From Senegalimassilia sp003474385 (lineage in GTDB: Bacteria > Actinomycetota > Coriobacteriia > Coriobacteriales > Eggerthellaceae): a DNA stretch of 64,000 nucleotides. Location of the stretch: positions 1 to 64,000 of the forward strand of contig NZ_QUCY01000007.1 of NCBI RefSeq assembly GCF_003474385.1, given 5' to 3'. The notes under the pieces are model-generated. The model saw nothing but the letters and a program-made list of their open reading frames with translations. It was not told the DNA's origin and ran no database searches. Below, piece by piece: positions 8,802 through 16,990 of the stretch (its first letter is position 1; each line of letters starts with the position of its first letter). A program made the position numbers and the translations under genes.

Positions 8802-9725
8802 ATGGGATTTTTCGACCGCATCAGCCAAGGGCTGCAACGTTCGCGCGACAAGTTCAAGGAGGAGATGAACGTCCTTCTCGATCGCGGTCCCGACCTGGAT
8901 GAGGAGTTCTGGGACGGCCTGGAGGAAACGCTCATCCTGGCCGACATCGGCGGCGCGGCGGCGTGCGACATCGTTGAGAACCTGCGCGACCAGGCCACGC
9001 GCAAGGCGCTTCCCGATGCCTATGCCGTGCTCGACATGCTCAACGACCAGATCGCCGACACCTTCACCGAAGGCGGTCAGGAGATCCTCGGCGGCGAGCC
9101 GGCGTGCGTGCTGTTCGTGGGCATCAACGGCACGGGCAAGACCACCACGGTGGGCAAGCTGTCCAAGGAAGCGCACGACGCCGGCCGCAAGGTCATCTTG
9201 GGCAGCGCCGACACGTTCCGCGCCGCCGCCATCGAGCAGCTCGAGGTGTGGGCGAACCGAGCCGACGTGGAGATGGTCACGCGTGAGCGCGGCGCCGATC
9301 CGGCAAGCGTGTGCTACGACACCATCGAGCGCGCTGAGGCCGAAGACGCCGACCTGGTGCTCATCGACACCGCCGGGCGCCTTCACACCTCGGCAGACCT
9401 CATGCGCGAGCTGGCGAAGGTCGTCAACGTGGTGCGCAAGCGCTCGAAGCTGCCCGTCTACACCGTGCTCGTCATCGACGCCACCACCGGTCAGAACGGC
9501 TTGCAGCAGGCGCGCGAGTTCAACCGCGAGCTCGAGCTTGACGCGCTTATCGTCACGAAGCTCGACGGCACGGCCAAGGGCGGCATCGCGCTTGCCGTCA
9601 GCCACGAGCTTGAGCTGCCCATCATCAAGATCGGCGTGGGCGAGGGCCTTGACGACCTGCGCGACTTCGATGCCCATGATTTCGCTCGCGCTCTTGTCGG
9701 CGCGTTCGATCAGCGCCAAGCCTAA
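8802..9725 (+). CDS. ftsY: Signal recognition particle receptor FtsY
   Basis: FtsY is the GTPase that docks the SRP-ribosome complex at the membrane. The 307-residue protein is essentially an NG domain without the long acidic A domain of enterobacteria. The N domain starts MGFFDRISQGLQRSRDKF; the P-loop GINGTGKTTT is near residues 105-114, with DTFRAAAIEQL, LIDTAGR and TKLDGTAKGG following in SRP-GTPase order. The ATG at 8802 has the ribosome binding site aggggagc; an upstream in-frame start is not supported. Confidence 0.95.
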   Translation: MGFFDRISQGLQRSRDKFKEEMNVLLDRGPDLDEEFWDGLEETLILADIGGAAACDIVENLRDQATRKALPDAYAVLDMLNDQIADTFTEGGQEILGGEPACVLFVGINGTGKTTTVGKLSKEAHDAGRKVILGSADTFRAAAIEQLEVWANRADVEMVTRERGADPASVCYDTIERAEAEDADLVLIDTAGRLHTSADLMRELAKVVNVVRKRSKLPVYTVLVIDATTGQNGLQQAREFNRELELDALIVTKLDGTAKGGIALAVSHELELPIIKIGVGEGLDDLRDFDAHDFARALVGAFDQRQA

Positions 9726-9730
9726 CCGCC

Positions 9731-10738
9731 ATGGATACCTCGGCTTGCATCGAACAGGTGTTCCACGCGCCCGACGTGTATCTTGTGCAGGTGCCCTTCG
9801 AGAACATCTCCACCTCCGCCACCAATTGCTACGTCATCATGGACCAGGGCGAAGCGCTTGTGGTGGATACCGGCGCGCCTTCCGATGAGGGCGCGAAGGT
9901 GCTGTCGGACGCCCTCGACGAGCTGGGCGTGGACCGCGGCCGCGCCAAGTGGTTCCTTACGCACTTCCACCTGGACCATGCCGGCCTGATCGACCGCGTG
10001 GTCCCCGAGGGCGCGCCGCTGTTCGTGGGCGGCGTCGAGCTGGGCGAGGCGCGCGTCACGCGCACCGGCGTGTTCGTCGATGCGCTCACGCGGACGTATC
10101 GCCAGCAGGGCGTGGCGCTGTCCGACGCCACCACGGCTGCGCGCCTGGGTATCGAGCAGCCCCTGTTCGACCCGCAGCGCCTGCGGACGGCTTTCGTGCG
10201 CGGAGGCGAAACGGTTACGGTGGGTCGCTACGAGCTGCAGGTCGTGGAGACGCCCGGCCACACGCCTGGACATCTGTCGCTGTTCGAGCCGCAAAGCCGC
10301 ATCCTGTTCGGCGGCGACCACGCGCTGTTCGTCATCAGCCCCTCCATCGCGCTGTTCCCGCGCGAAGGCGACGGGCTGCAGGCATATCTTGACAGCATCA
10401 AGCGCGTGCAGGACCTGCATATCTCGCAGCTGTTCCATTCGCACGGCCCCATCCGCCCCGATTTCGAGCAGCGCCTTGATTGGCTGGCCCAGCATCACTT
10501 GAAGCGCCTTGACGAGGTGCGCGGCATCGTCGCGCGCAACCCGCGCTTGTCGGGGTATCAGATCATCCGCGCCATCAGGTGGAACGTGCCCTTCGACGAC
10601 TGGGAGGACATCCCCATCATGCAGCGCTACATCATGCTCACCCAGGGCATCGTCTATCTCAAGCACCTCGTGGACACCGGCGGGATCGTCGCCAAGGACT
10701 GCGGAGACGGGATCCTGCTCTACGAATCCGTGCGCTAA
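9731..10738 (+). CDS. Metallo-beta-lactamase fold hydrolase
   Basis: This 335-residue protein belongs to the MBL-fold superfamily. It has the metal-binding motif HFHLDHAG (near residues 78-85), a downstream TPGHTPGHLSL histidine segment (near 175) and the GGDH aspartate/histidine motif (near 196). The C-terminal 80 residues form a helical region of the kind seen in glyoxalase II-like and flavin-independent MBL hydrolases. The substrate is unknown. It starts 5 bases after ftsY and ends in a strong terminator, so it is probably read from the ftsY transcript. No signal peptide. Confidence 0.85.
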   Translation: MDTSACIEQVFHAPDVYLVQVPFENISTSATNCYVIMDQGEALVVDTGAPSDEGAKVLSDALDELGVDRGRAKWFLTHFHLDHAGLIDRVVPEGAPLFVGGVELGEARVTRTGVFVDALTRTYRQQGVALSDATTAARLGIEQPLFDPQRLRTAFVRGGETVTVGRYELQVVETPGHTPGHLSLFEPQSRILFGGDHALFVISPSIALFPREGDGLQAYLDSIKRVQDLHISQLFHSHGPIRPDFEQRLDWLAQHHLKRLDEVRGIVARNPRLSGYQIIRAIRWNVPFDDWEDIPIMQRYIMLTQGIVYLKHLVDTGGIVAKDCGDGILLYESVR

Positions 10739-10743
10739 TCGCT

Positions 10744-10778
10744 CGAAGCGGGCCCTTATGGGCTCGCTTCGCTGTTTT
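10744..10778 (+). terminator. Terminator after the MBL-fold gene
   Basis: The 12-bp stem CGAAGCGGGCCC / GGGCTCGCTTCG (one G-U pair) has a TTAT loop and is followed by CTGTTTTA. It ends the ftsY transcript before ffh. Confidence 0.75.
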
Positions 10779-10812
10779 ACCGGCCGAAGGTTTCCGCCCG
10801 CCGTCCATCGGC

Positions 10813-10818
10813 TATAAT
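10813..10818 (+). promoter_or_regulatory. -10 element of ffh
   Basis: A consensus TATAAT lies 44 bases upstream of the ffh ATG and just after a terminator, where a promoter is expected. The -35 region (TTTCCG-like, 16-17 bp upstream) is weak. Confidence 0.5.
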
Positions 10819-10861
10819 CCAAAAGATTGTAAGCATACGCGACACGCAAGAAGAGGCGCTC

Positions 10862-12274
10862 ATGTTCGATAACCTTTCCGATCGCCTGCAAGGCATCTTC
10901 TCGGGCCTGCGCGGCAAGGGCCGCCTGACCGAGGACGACATCAACTCCGCCATGCGCGAGGTGCGCATGGCCATGCTCGAAGCCGACGTCAACTTCAAGG
11001 TGGTCAAGCAGTTCGTGGCGCGCACGAAGGAGCGCTGCCTTGATGCCGAGGTGCTCGACTCCCTGTCCCCGACGCAAAACGTCATCAAGATCGTCACCGA
11101 CGAGCTCACCGAGCTGCTCGGCCGCACCGATAGCAAGCTGGTGCTCTCCAGCCGCATCCCCAACGTCATCATGCTCGTGGGCCTGCAGGGCTCCGGTAAA
11201 ACCACTGCGGCCGCCAAGCTGGCGTACCGTCTGAAGCAGGAAGGCCATAGCCCGCTGCTGGCCGCCTGCGACGTCTACCGTCCCGCTGCAGCCGATCAGC
11301 TGGAAACGCTCGGCAACGAGATCGGCGTGCGCGTGTTCCGTGGCGACGGCAAGGACCCGGTGTCCATCGCCAAGGGCGGCGTGCAGGATGCTATCGACAA
11401 CCTGCGCGACGTGGTCATCGTCGACACGGCGGGCCGATTGCACGTCGACGAGCAGATGATGGAAGAGGCCCAGGCCATCAAGTCGGCCGTCAAGCCCGAT
11501 CAGATCCTCATGGTCGTCGACGCCATGACCGGCCAGGACGTGGTCAATGTGGCCGCTGCCTTCTCCGAGCGCGTCGATTTCGACGGCGTCATCATGTCGA
11601 AGATGGACGGCGACGCCCGCGGCGGCGGCGCGCTTTCCATCCGCGAGGTCACGGGCAAGCCCATCAAGTTCATCAGCGCCGGCGAGAAGCCTGATTCGCT
11701 CGAGGAGTTCCATCCCGACCGCATGGCCCGCCGCATCCTGGGCATGGGCGACATGCTCAGCCTCATCGAGTCGGCGGTGAAGGTCCAGCAGCAGGAAGAG
11801 GAGCAGGCCGAGACCGAGCGTCTCATGAAAAGTCAGCTCACGCTCAACGACTTCGTCACCATGAACCGCCAGATCCGCAAGATGGGCGGCGTCTCCAAGC
11901 TCATCAGCGCCCTTCCCGGCGGCGACAAGGCCTTAGGCCAGGGCCAGGTCGACGAGGGCGCGCTCGATCGCATGGAGGTCATCATCAACTCCATGACCAA
12001 GGCCGAGCGCGAGAGGCCCGACCTGCTCAACGGCAGCCGCCGCGCTCGCATCGCCGCCGGCGCCGGCGTGTCTGTCACCGAGGTCAACCAGCTCATGAAG
12101 AAGTTCAATGAGACGAAGAAGATGATGAAGCGCATGATGCCGGCCGTCGAGGAGATGGGCGGCAAGGGCAAGCGCGGCAAGAAGGGTAAGCGCCCCCGCG
12201 GCATCCCGGGCATGGGCGGCATGAAGATGTCGGACCTAAAGAAGATCCAGGATATGATGGGCGACATCAAATAG
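10862..12274 (+). CDS. ffh: Signal recognition particle protein Ffh
   Basis: Ffh is the SRP54-type GTPase that binds 4.5S RNA and signal sequences. The 470-residue protein has the N domain starting MFDNLSDRLQGIFSGL, the P-loop VGLQGSGKTT near residues 103-112, DVYRPAAADQL, VDTAGRLHVDE and SKMDGDARGGGAL in the G domain, and a methionine-rich M domain from about residue 320 (MNRQIRKMG, MKKF, MMKRMMP). The C-terminus is glycine/lysine-rich. It has its own promoter downstream of a terminator. Confidence 0.97.
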   Translation: MFDNLSDRLQGIFSGLRGKGRLTEDDINSAMREVRMAMLEADVNFKVVKQFVARTKERCLDAEVLDSLSPTQNVIKIVTDELTELLGRTDSKLVLSSRIPNVIMLVGLQGSGKTTAAAKLAYRLKQEGHSPLLAACDVYRPAAADQLETLGNEIGVRVFRGDGKDPVSIAKGGVQDAIDNLRDVVIVDTAGRLHVDEQMMEEAQAIKSAVKPDQILMVVDAMTGQDVVNVAAAFSERVDFDGVIMSKMDGDARGGGALSIREVTGKPIKFISAGEKPDSLEEFHPDRMARRILGMGDMLSLIESAVKVQQQEEEQAETERLMKSQLTLNDFVTMNRQIRKMGGVSKLISALPGGDKALGQGQVDEGALDRMEVIINSMTKAERERPDLLNGSRRARIAAGAGVSVTEVNQLMKKFNETKKMMKRMMPAVEEMGGKGKRGKKGKRPRGIPGMGGMKMSDLKKIQDMMGDIK

Positions 12275-12546
12275 CACCGGTCCGCGTGACGGTTGCTGGA
12301 GCCGCTCGACAATGCGGTTGCCGGTACCTCGCAAGGCTGCGGCACACCGCATTCCATCATCGGCTTCGCGGGCGTGGCGCATAAGGCCCGTGCTCGCGAT
12401 GCTTTGTCGGCGTCCTTGCCGGCTTTGCCGGGACGCCGGCGCCAGAAGCGCTTGCCCCTGCGACAAGCGCAGGGCTTGGCGTAATGTGCGAAACTGATAC
12501 TTGGCAGGCGCAACAGGGGAGCGTCTGAAAACGAAAGGGGAAACCA

Positions 12547-13053
12547 ATGGAGCTGCAGATCCGTCCGTACACCGCAGACGATATCAAGGCCATGGTGCGC
12601 ATCTGGAACGAGGTTGTGGAAGCGGGCGATGCGTTCCCGCAGGTCACGCCGCTGACCGAGCAGAACGCCGACGAGTTCTTCTCCGCTCAGACCGCCACCA
12701 TGGTGGCCGATGTGAACGGCATCATCTTCGGCATGTACATCCTGCATCCCAACGGCATCGGGCGCTGCGCGCACATCGCCAACGCCAGCTTCGCCGTGGC
12801 ATCCGCCTCGCGCGGCCTCGGCCTTGGCCGTAAGCTGGTGGAGAACTGCATCGAGACCTGCGGCAAAAAGGGTTTCCGCGGCCTGCAGTTCAACGCCGTG
12901 GTCGCCTCCAACGAGGCTGCCCAGCACCTGTACGAGTCCATGGGCTTCACGAAGGTCGGCATGATCCCCGGTGGCTTCATCGACGGTCTCGGCGGCTATG
13001 AGGACATGTTCGTTTACTACATCGACACGCTCGACACTGCCCAGCCCTGCTGA
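12547..13053 (+). CDS. GNAT family N-acetyltransferase
   Basis: This 168-residue cytoplasmic protein has the acetyl-CoA-binding fold of the GNAT superfamily. The motif A region reads ASRGLGLGRKLVENC (about residues 92-106) and motif B is the NEAAQHLYESMGFTKVG segment (about 122-138). The substrate cannot be told from sequence. It stands alone between ffh and rpsP with a ribosome binding site (aaagggga). The 272 bases upstream hold several GC-rich inverted repeats but no gene. Confidence 0.85.
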   Translation: MELQIRPYTADDIKAMVRIWNEVVEAGDAFPQVTPLTEQNADEFFSAQTATMVADVNGIIFGMYILHPNGIGRCAHIANASFAVASASRGLGLGRKLVENCIETCGKKGFRGLQFNAVVASNEAAQHLYESMGFTKVGMIPGGFIDGLGGYEDMFVYYIDTLDTAQPC

Positions 13054-13374
13054 GGCTGACTGACCGCCCGGTCGGGTTTAGAGGTTCGAGAGGCGTGGGG
13101 AATGCAGACTCCCTTCGCCGGCAATCGCAAGGTTGCCACGAGCGCAAGCGATCCGGTTCGTTAGAAGTTGCGGCTCGCGGTTGCTAGGGGGCTTTCGGGC
13201 ACCTCTCGCGACACTCCATTTGTCCGCTTTATTCGTGAACGCCTGGTGATAACCGAACCGAAGGCTTGTCAATCGAGGCGTTTCGCCTTATCATAAACAA
13301 CTGCTGTTTTGCTGCGCGCTTTTTTGCGGGCTGGCAAAGAGGATTCAAGTAAGAACAAGAAGGAGTTACTCTTC
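13054..13374. other. Intergenic region before rpsP
   Basis: This 321-base stretch has no supported gene. A good promoter lies at 13266-13294 and the remaining 200 bases show no clear structure to me. Confidence 0.6.
13266..13294 (+). promoter_or_regulatory. Promoter of the rpsP-khpA-rimM-trmD operon
   Basis: TTGTCA (13266-13271) and TATCAT (13289-13294) are separated by exactly 17 bp, placing transcription start about 75 bases before rpsP. Confidence 0.65.
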
Positions 13375-13617
13375 ATGGTTAAGATTCGCCTGGCCCGTCA
13401 CGGCGCCAAGAAGCGTCCGTACTACCGTATCGTCGTTGCCGATGCCCGTTGCCCGCGCGACGGCAAGTTCATCGACGACATCGGCCGTTACAACCCGCTG
13501 ACCGAGCCCGCAATGATCAAGATCGACCTGGAGAAGTGCGACAAGTGGCTGGCCAACGGCGCTCAGCCCACCGACACGGTTGCCGCCCTCATCAAGAAGT
13601 TCCGCGAGCAGGCGTAA
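13375..13617 (+). CDS. rpsP: 30S ribosomal protein S16
   Basis: S16 is a small-subunit assembly protein. The 80-residue sequence starts MVKIRLARHGAKKRPYYRIVVAD, the family signature, and contains RDGKFIDDIGRYNPL. The chosen ATG follows the ribosome binding site aaggagtt; the longer frame from 13309 would add 22 unrelated residues. It leads the conserved cluster rpsP-khpA-rimM-trmD. Confidence 0.97.
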   Translation: MVKIRLARHGAKKRPYYRIVVADARCPRDGKFIDDIGRYNPLTEPAMIKIDLEKCDKWLANGAQPTDTVAALIKKFREQA

Positions 13618-13621
13618 GCTT

Positions 13622-13876
13622 ATGGCAGCGCAGACCGAGGAAATCGCTGGGCTCGTAGAGTCCGTGATCCGTCCGCTCATCGATAACCCGGACGACTTGG
13701 TCATCGATGCGCGCGAAACCGAAGATGGCTCCATCTTCGTCGAAGTTCGTGTCAACGAGGAGGACGCGGGCAAGGTCATCGGCCGTCAGGGCCGCGTGAT
13801 TAAGGCCATCCGCACGCTTGCGCGTGCCGCGGCTTCTTCCACGAACACCCATGTCGACGTGGAGCTGCTCGATTAA
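13622..13876 (+). CDS. khpA: KH-domain RNA-binding protein KhpA
   Basis: KhpA is a small single KH-domain protein that binds RNA, often with KhpB, and affects cell length and translation. The 84-residue sequence carries the KH loop GKVIGRQGRVIKAIRTL (about residues 49-65), where GRQGR supplies the GxxG core. It starts 5 bases after rpsP and its stop overlaps the rimM start (TAATG), so the three are translationally coupled. Confidence 0.93.
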   Translation: MAAQTEEIAGLVESVIRPLIDNPDDLVIDARETEDGSIFVEVRVNEEDAGKVIGRQGRVIKAIRTLARAAASSTNTHVDVELLD

Positions 13877-14397
13877 TGGGCGCTTGGGTTCGCGTAGCCG
13901 AATTCACGAAAGCTAAGCACTTGAAGGGAGGGCTCGTCGCGCGTAGCGTGGCGGGTCTCCCTTTTTTGCTTGAAGAAGGCCTCTTTTGCGCTTTCGTGCC
14001 TCCGGCGATCGATGTTCCGCGTCAAGGCACCGTGGTGGAAGTCCGTCCCGAGGCCCGGGGCGGCGCTACGGTGTTCTTCGATACCGTCGTCGATGCCAAC
14101 CAGGCAGATGCCCTGGTGGGCTGCTATGTTCTTGCGCGCCGGGAAGACCTTCCCGATGACGTGCTCGAGCTGCAGGAAGGCGGCATCGAGGGCTTCACGG
14201 TGGTGGACGCCGAAGCCGGCACCATCGGCACCGCCGTGGCCATCAACGAAATGCCCGGCCAGCATCTGCTGGAAGTTGCGCGCGAGGGCCAGGAAGGCCC
14301 CGTGCTCATTCCCGTTGTGGACGAGTTTCTCGAAGGGGTGGATGAGCAGACGCGCTGCATATACGTCAACGTGCCGCAAGGCCTGCTCGATCTGTAA
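13876..14397 (+). CDS. rimM: Ribosome maturation factor RimM
   Basis: RimM binds S19 and helps mature the 30S head. The 173-residue protein has the two-domain RimM layout: an N-terminal beta-barrel (MGAWVRVAEFTKAKHLKGGL) and a C-terminal PRC-barrel, with LVGCYVLARREDLP at the junction (about residues 81-94) and IPVVDEFLEGVDEQTRCIYV near the end. It overlaps khpA by one base and is followed by trmD, the standard order. Confidence 0.92.
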   Translation: MGAWVRVAEFTKAKHLKGGLVARSVAGLPFLLEEGLFCAFVPPAIDVPRQGTVVEVRPEARGGATVFFDTVVDANQADALVGCYVLARREDLPDDVLELQEGGIEGFTVVDAEAGTIGTAVAINEMPGQHLLEVAREGQEGPVLIPVVDEFLEGVDEQTRCIYVNVPQGLLDL

Positions 14398-14412
14398 CCT
14401 GTGGAGGTACCC

Positions 14413-15324
14413 ATGATCATCGAAACGTTGTCCACGTTTCCCGATATGTACGAATCCGTCATGGGCGCTTCCATGATGCGCATCGCCCAGGAAAAGGGCA
14501 TCCTGGATTTCAAGGCGTACGACCTGCGCGATTGGACGCACGACCGCCATCGCACCACCGACGACGAGCCCTACGGCGGTGGTGACGGCCTGGTCATGAA
14601 GTGCGCTCCCATCTTCGAAGCTTACGAATCGCTGTGCGCAGCAACGGGCAAGGGTTCTATTGCAGCGCCTGCCGAACCGGCCCAGGGGGAGGGCGCTTCC
14701 GACGTTGCCGGCCAGATACCCGGCGACAGCTTCGGTGCCGGTCAGGCGCCCGGCGAAGGCTCTGCTTCCGCCGCTGCCGAGCAAACGCTTAGCGACGTCT
14801 CCGTCGCTGCCGATCGGGCGGCTTCCAAGCCCTACACCATCTTCCTGGCGCCGCAGGGCCGCCGTTTCGACGACGCGTGCGCCTGCGAGCTTGCCAAGCA
14901 GGACCGCCTGCTGTTCATTTGCGGCCACTACGAGGGTGTCGACGAGCGTGCCTACACGTTGGCCGACGAGGTCATCTCGCTGGGCGATTACGTGCTCACC
15001 AGCGGCGAGCTGGCGTCCATGGTGGTCATCGACGCCGTGGTGCGCAAGCTTCCCGGCGTCCTGGGCGCCGAAACGGGCGCCTTGGGCGAAAGCTTCGCCG
15101 ACGGCTTGTTGGAATACCCCCAGTACACGCGCCCTGCCAGCTTCAACGGCATGGAGGTGCCGGCGGTTCTGCTGTCCGGCAACCACGGTGCGGTCGACCG
15201 GTGGCGCCGCGAGCAAAGCCTCGAGCGCACCTTGCGGTTGCGCCCCGACCTGCTCGATGGCATGGAGCTGCCCGATGTCGACCGGGCATTTCTGCAATCT
15301 TTATCGACCGAAGGGCAGCGGTAG
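14413..15324 (+). CDS. trmD: tRNA (guanine(37)-N1)-methyltransferase TrmD, with insertion
   Basis: TrmD methylates G37 of tRNAs next to the anticodon and prevents frameshifting. The SPOUT catalytic features are present: EPYGGGDGLVMK (residues 52-63), GHYEGVDERA and the knot region ISLGDYVLTSGELA. At 303 residues it is about 60 longer than typical TrmD because residues 80-138 are an Ala/Gly/Ser/Pro-rich segment inserted before the conserved FLAPQGRRF strand. The frame stays open, so this looks like an expressed insertion rather than an error. The ATG at 14413 has the ribosome binding site gtggagg. Confidence 0.95.
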   Translation: MIIETLSTFPDMYESVMGASMMRIAQEKGILDFKAYDLRDWTHDRHRTTDDEPYGGGDGLVMKCAPIFEAYESLCAATGKGSIAAPAEPAQGEGASDVAGQIPGDSFGAGQAPGEGSASAAAEQTLSDVSVAADRAASKPYTIFLAPQGRRFDDACACELAKQDRLLFICGHYEGVDERAYTLADEVISLGDYVLTSGELASMVVIDAVVRKLPGVLGAETGALGESFADGLLEYPQYTRPASFNGMEVPAVLLSGNHGAVDRWRREQSLERTLRLRPDLLDGMELPDVDRAFLQSLSTEGQR

Positions 15325-15405
15325 CCGCAGCGCGGTATCATAGGCAGCTAAGCGCTTATCGGGCGCCGCTTGCGCGGGCCCTGTAGAAAGGAAACGTACG
15401 ACATC

Positions 15406-15972
15406 ATGGCCGCAGGTCAGCACGCCACGGGGGAAAAGGGCGGAATACTGCGCTCATTCGTGAGCCTTCTCATCATGATCGCATTCGTCCTGGGGCTTTC
15501 CTGGGCGCTGCGCACGTACGTCTTCACCGCTTACGAGATTCCCTCCGGCTCCATGGAGGAGACCATCATGACCGGCGACATGGTGTTCGCCGAAAAGGTC
15601 AGCTACTATTTCCGCGACCCGCAACCCGGCGACATCGTCACGTTTTCCGATCCCGAGATCCCGGGTCGCACGCTCATCAAGCGCTGCATAGCCACCGCCG
15701 GCCAGACCATCGACATCGACGGCGACGGCTTCCTTTACATTGACGGCGAGGCTCAAACGGAACCCTACACCCACGGCAAGCCCACGCTGCCGCTCACCAA
15801 TTCCACCATCACCTTCCCGTACACCGTTCCTTCCGGTTGCATCTGGGTGATGGGCGACAATCGCACCAACTCACAGGATTCGCGATACTTCGGCGCGGTC
15901 CCCGCAAGCTCGGTAACGGGCAGGGGCGTGCTGGTATATTGGCCCGTGCCCGACTTCGGCTTGCTGGAGTAG
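15406..15972 (+). CDS. lepB: Signal peptidase I
   Basis: Type I signal peptidase cleaves signal peptides outside the membrane. The 188-residue protein has one N-terminal membrane anchor (about residues 18-36), the catalytic serine in IPSGSMEET (S49), the catalytic lysine in GRTLIKRCIA (K92) and box E GDNRTNSQDSRYFG near residue 152. It lies 81 bases after trmD, as in many actinobacteria, and has the ribosome binding site aaaggaaa. Confidence 0.95.
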   Translation: MAAGQHATGEKGGILRSFVSLLIMIAFVLGLSWALRTYVFTAYEIPSGSMEETIMTGDMVFAEKVSYYFRDPQPGDIVTFSDPEIPGRTLIKRCIATAGQTIDIDGDGFLYIDGEAQTEPYTHGKPTLPLTNSTITFPYTVPSGCIWVMGDNRTNSQDSRYFGAVPASSVTGRGVLVYWPVPDFGLLE

Positions 15973-16037
15973 GGGCGCGTCGTCCGACAGTTTTCAAGTA
16001 GGCAAGCAAGGACCAGCGGAACCAGACAAGGAGAACC

Positions 16038-16988
16038 ATGTCAACCGAAACCTTCGCCGCGAACGCGACAACGGGATGTGCCGGCTCGCAGCCGCCCACG
16101 TTCCAGGACATCGTCATGAATCTGCAGCACTACTGGGCCGCCCAGGGCTGCGTCGTTTTGCAGCCTTACGACGGCGCCGTGGGCGCTGGCACCAACCACA
16201 CCGCCACCACGCTGCGCTCGTTGGGCCCCGACACGTGGCGCACCTGCTACGTGCAGGGTTGCCGCCGTCCCACCGACGGCCGCTACGGCGAGAACCCCAA
16301 CCGCCTGCAGTACTACTACCAGTTCCAGGTGCTCATGAAGCCCAGCCCGGACAACATCCAGGACCTGTACCTGGGCAGCCTCCGCGCCATCGGCATCGAT
16401 CCGGACAAGCATGACGTGCGCTTCGTCGAGGACGACTGGGAGTCTCCCACGCTCGGCGCATGGGGCCTTGGCTGGGAGGTGTGGCTCAACGGCATGGAGG
16501 TCACGCAGTTCACCTACTTCCAGCAGGTTGGCGGTTTCGAGTGCGCCCCCGTGCCCGTGGAGATCGCGTACGGCCTTGAGCGCTTGACCATGTACATCCA
16601 GGGCGTCGACAGCGTCTACGACATCATCTGGGCCCGCGGCGACGACGGCGTGGAGTTCACCTACGGCGACGTGTACCTGGAGAACGAGCGCGAATTCTCC
16701 ACGTACAACTTCGAGGTGGGCAACACCGAGTTTTTGTTCGAGGCTTTCAACCAGTATGAGCGCGAGGCCGGCCTGTGCCTGGAGCACAACCTGCCGCTGC
16801 CCGCCTATGACTGGGTGTTGAAGTGCTGCCATACGTTCAACCTGCTCGACGCCCGAGGCGTCATCTCCGCAACCGAGCGCATGGCCTACATCCTGCGCGT
16901 GCGCTCCATGGTCAAGGAGTGCTGCGCCTCCTACATCGCCACCGTCGTCGGCGACGATCAGGACGTTCAGAACGGGAAAGGGGAGTAA
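16038..16988 (+). CDS. glyQ: Glycyl-tRNA synthetase alpha subunit
   Basis: GlyQ is the catalytic subunit of the bacterial-type (alpha2-beta2) glycyl-tRNA synthetase. The 316-residue sequence carries the diagnostic FQDIVMNLQHYWAAQGC near residue 17, VQGCRRPTDGRYGENPNRLQ-type core and YFQQVGGFEC. The reading continues to ISATERMAYILRVRSM at the C-terminus. It is directly followed by glyS 2 bases later. No T-box is seen in the 65 bases upstream. Confidence 0.96.
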   Translation: MSTETFAANATTGCAGSQPPTFQDIVMNLQHYWAAQGCVVLQPYDGAVGAGTNHTATTLRSLGPDTWRTCYVQGCRRPTDGRYGENPNRLQYYYQFQVLMKPSPDNIQDLYLGSLRAIGIDPDKHDVRFVEDDWESPTLGAWGLGWEVWLNGMEVTQFTYFQQVGGFECAPVPVEIAYGLERLTMYIQGVDSVYDIIWARGDDGVEFTYGDVYLENEREFSTYNFEVGNTEFLFEAFNQYEREAGLCLEHNLPLPAYDWVLKCCHTFNLLDARGVISATERMAYILRVRSMVKECCASYIATVVGDDQDVQNGKGE

Positions 16989-16990
16989 CC

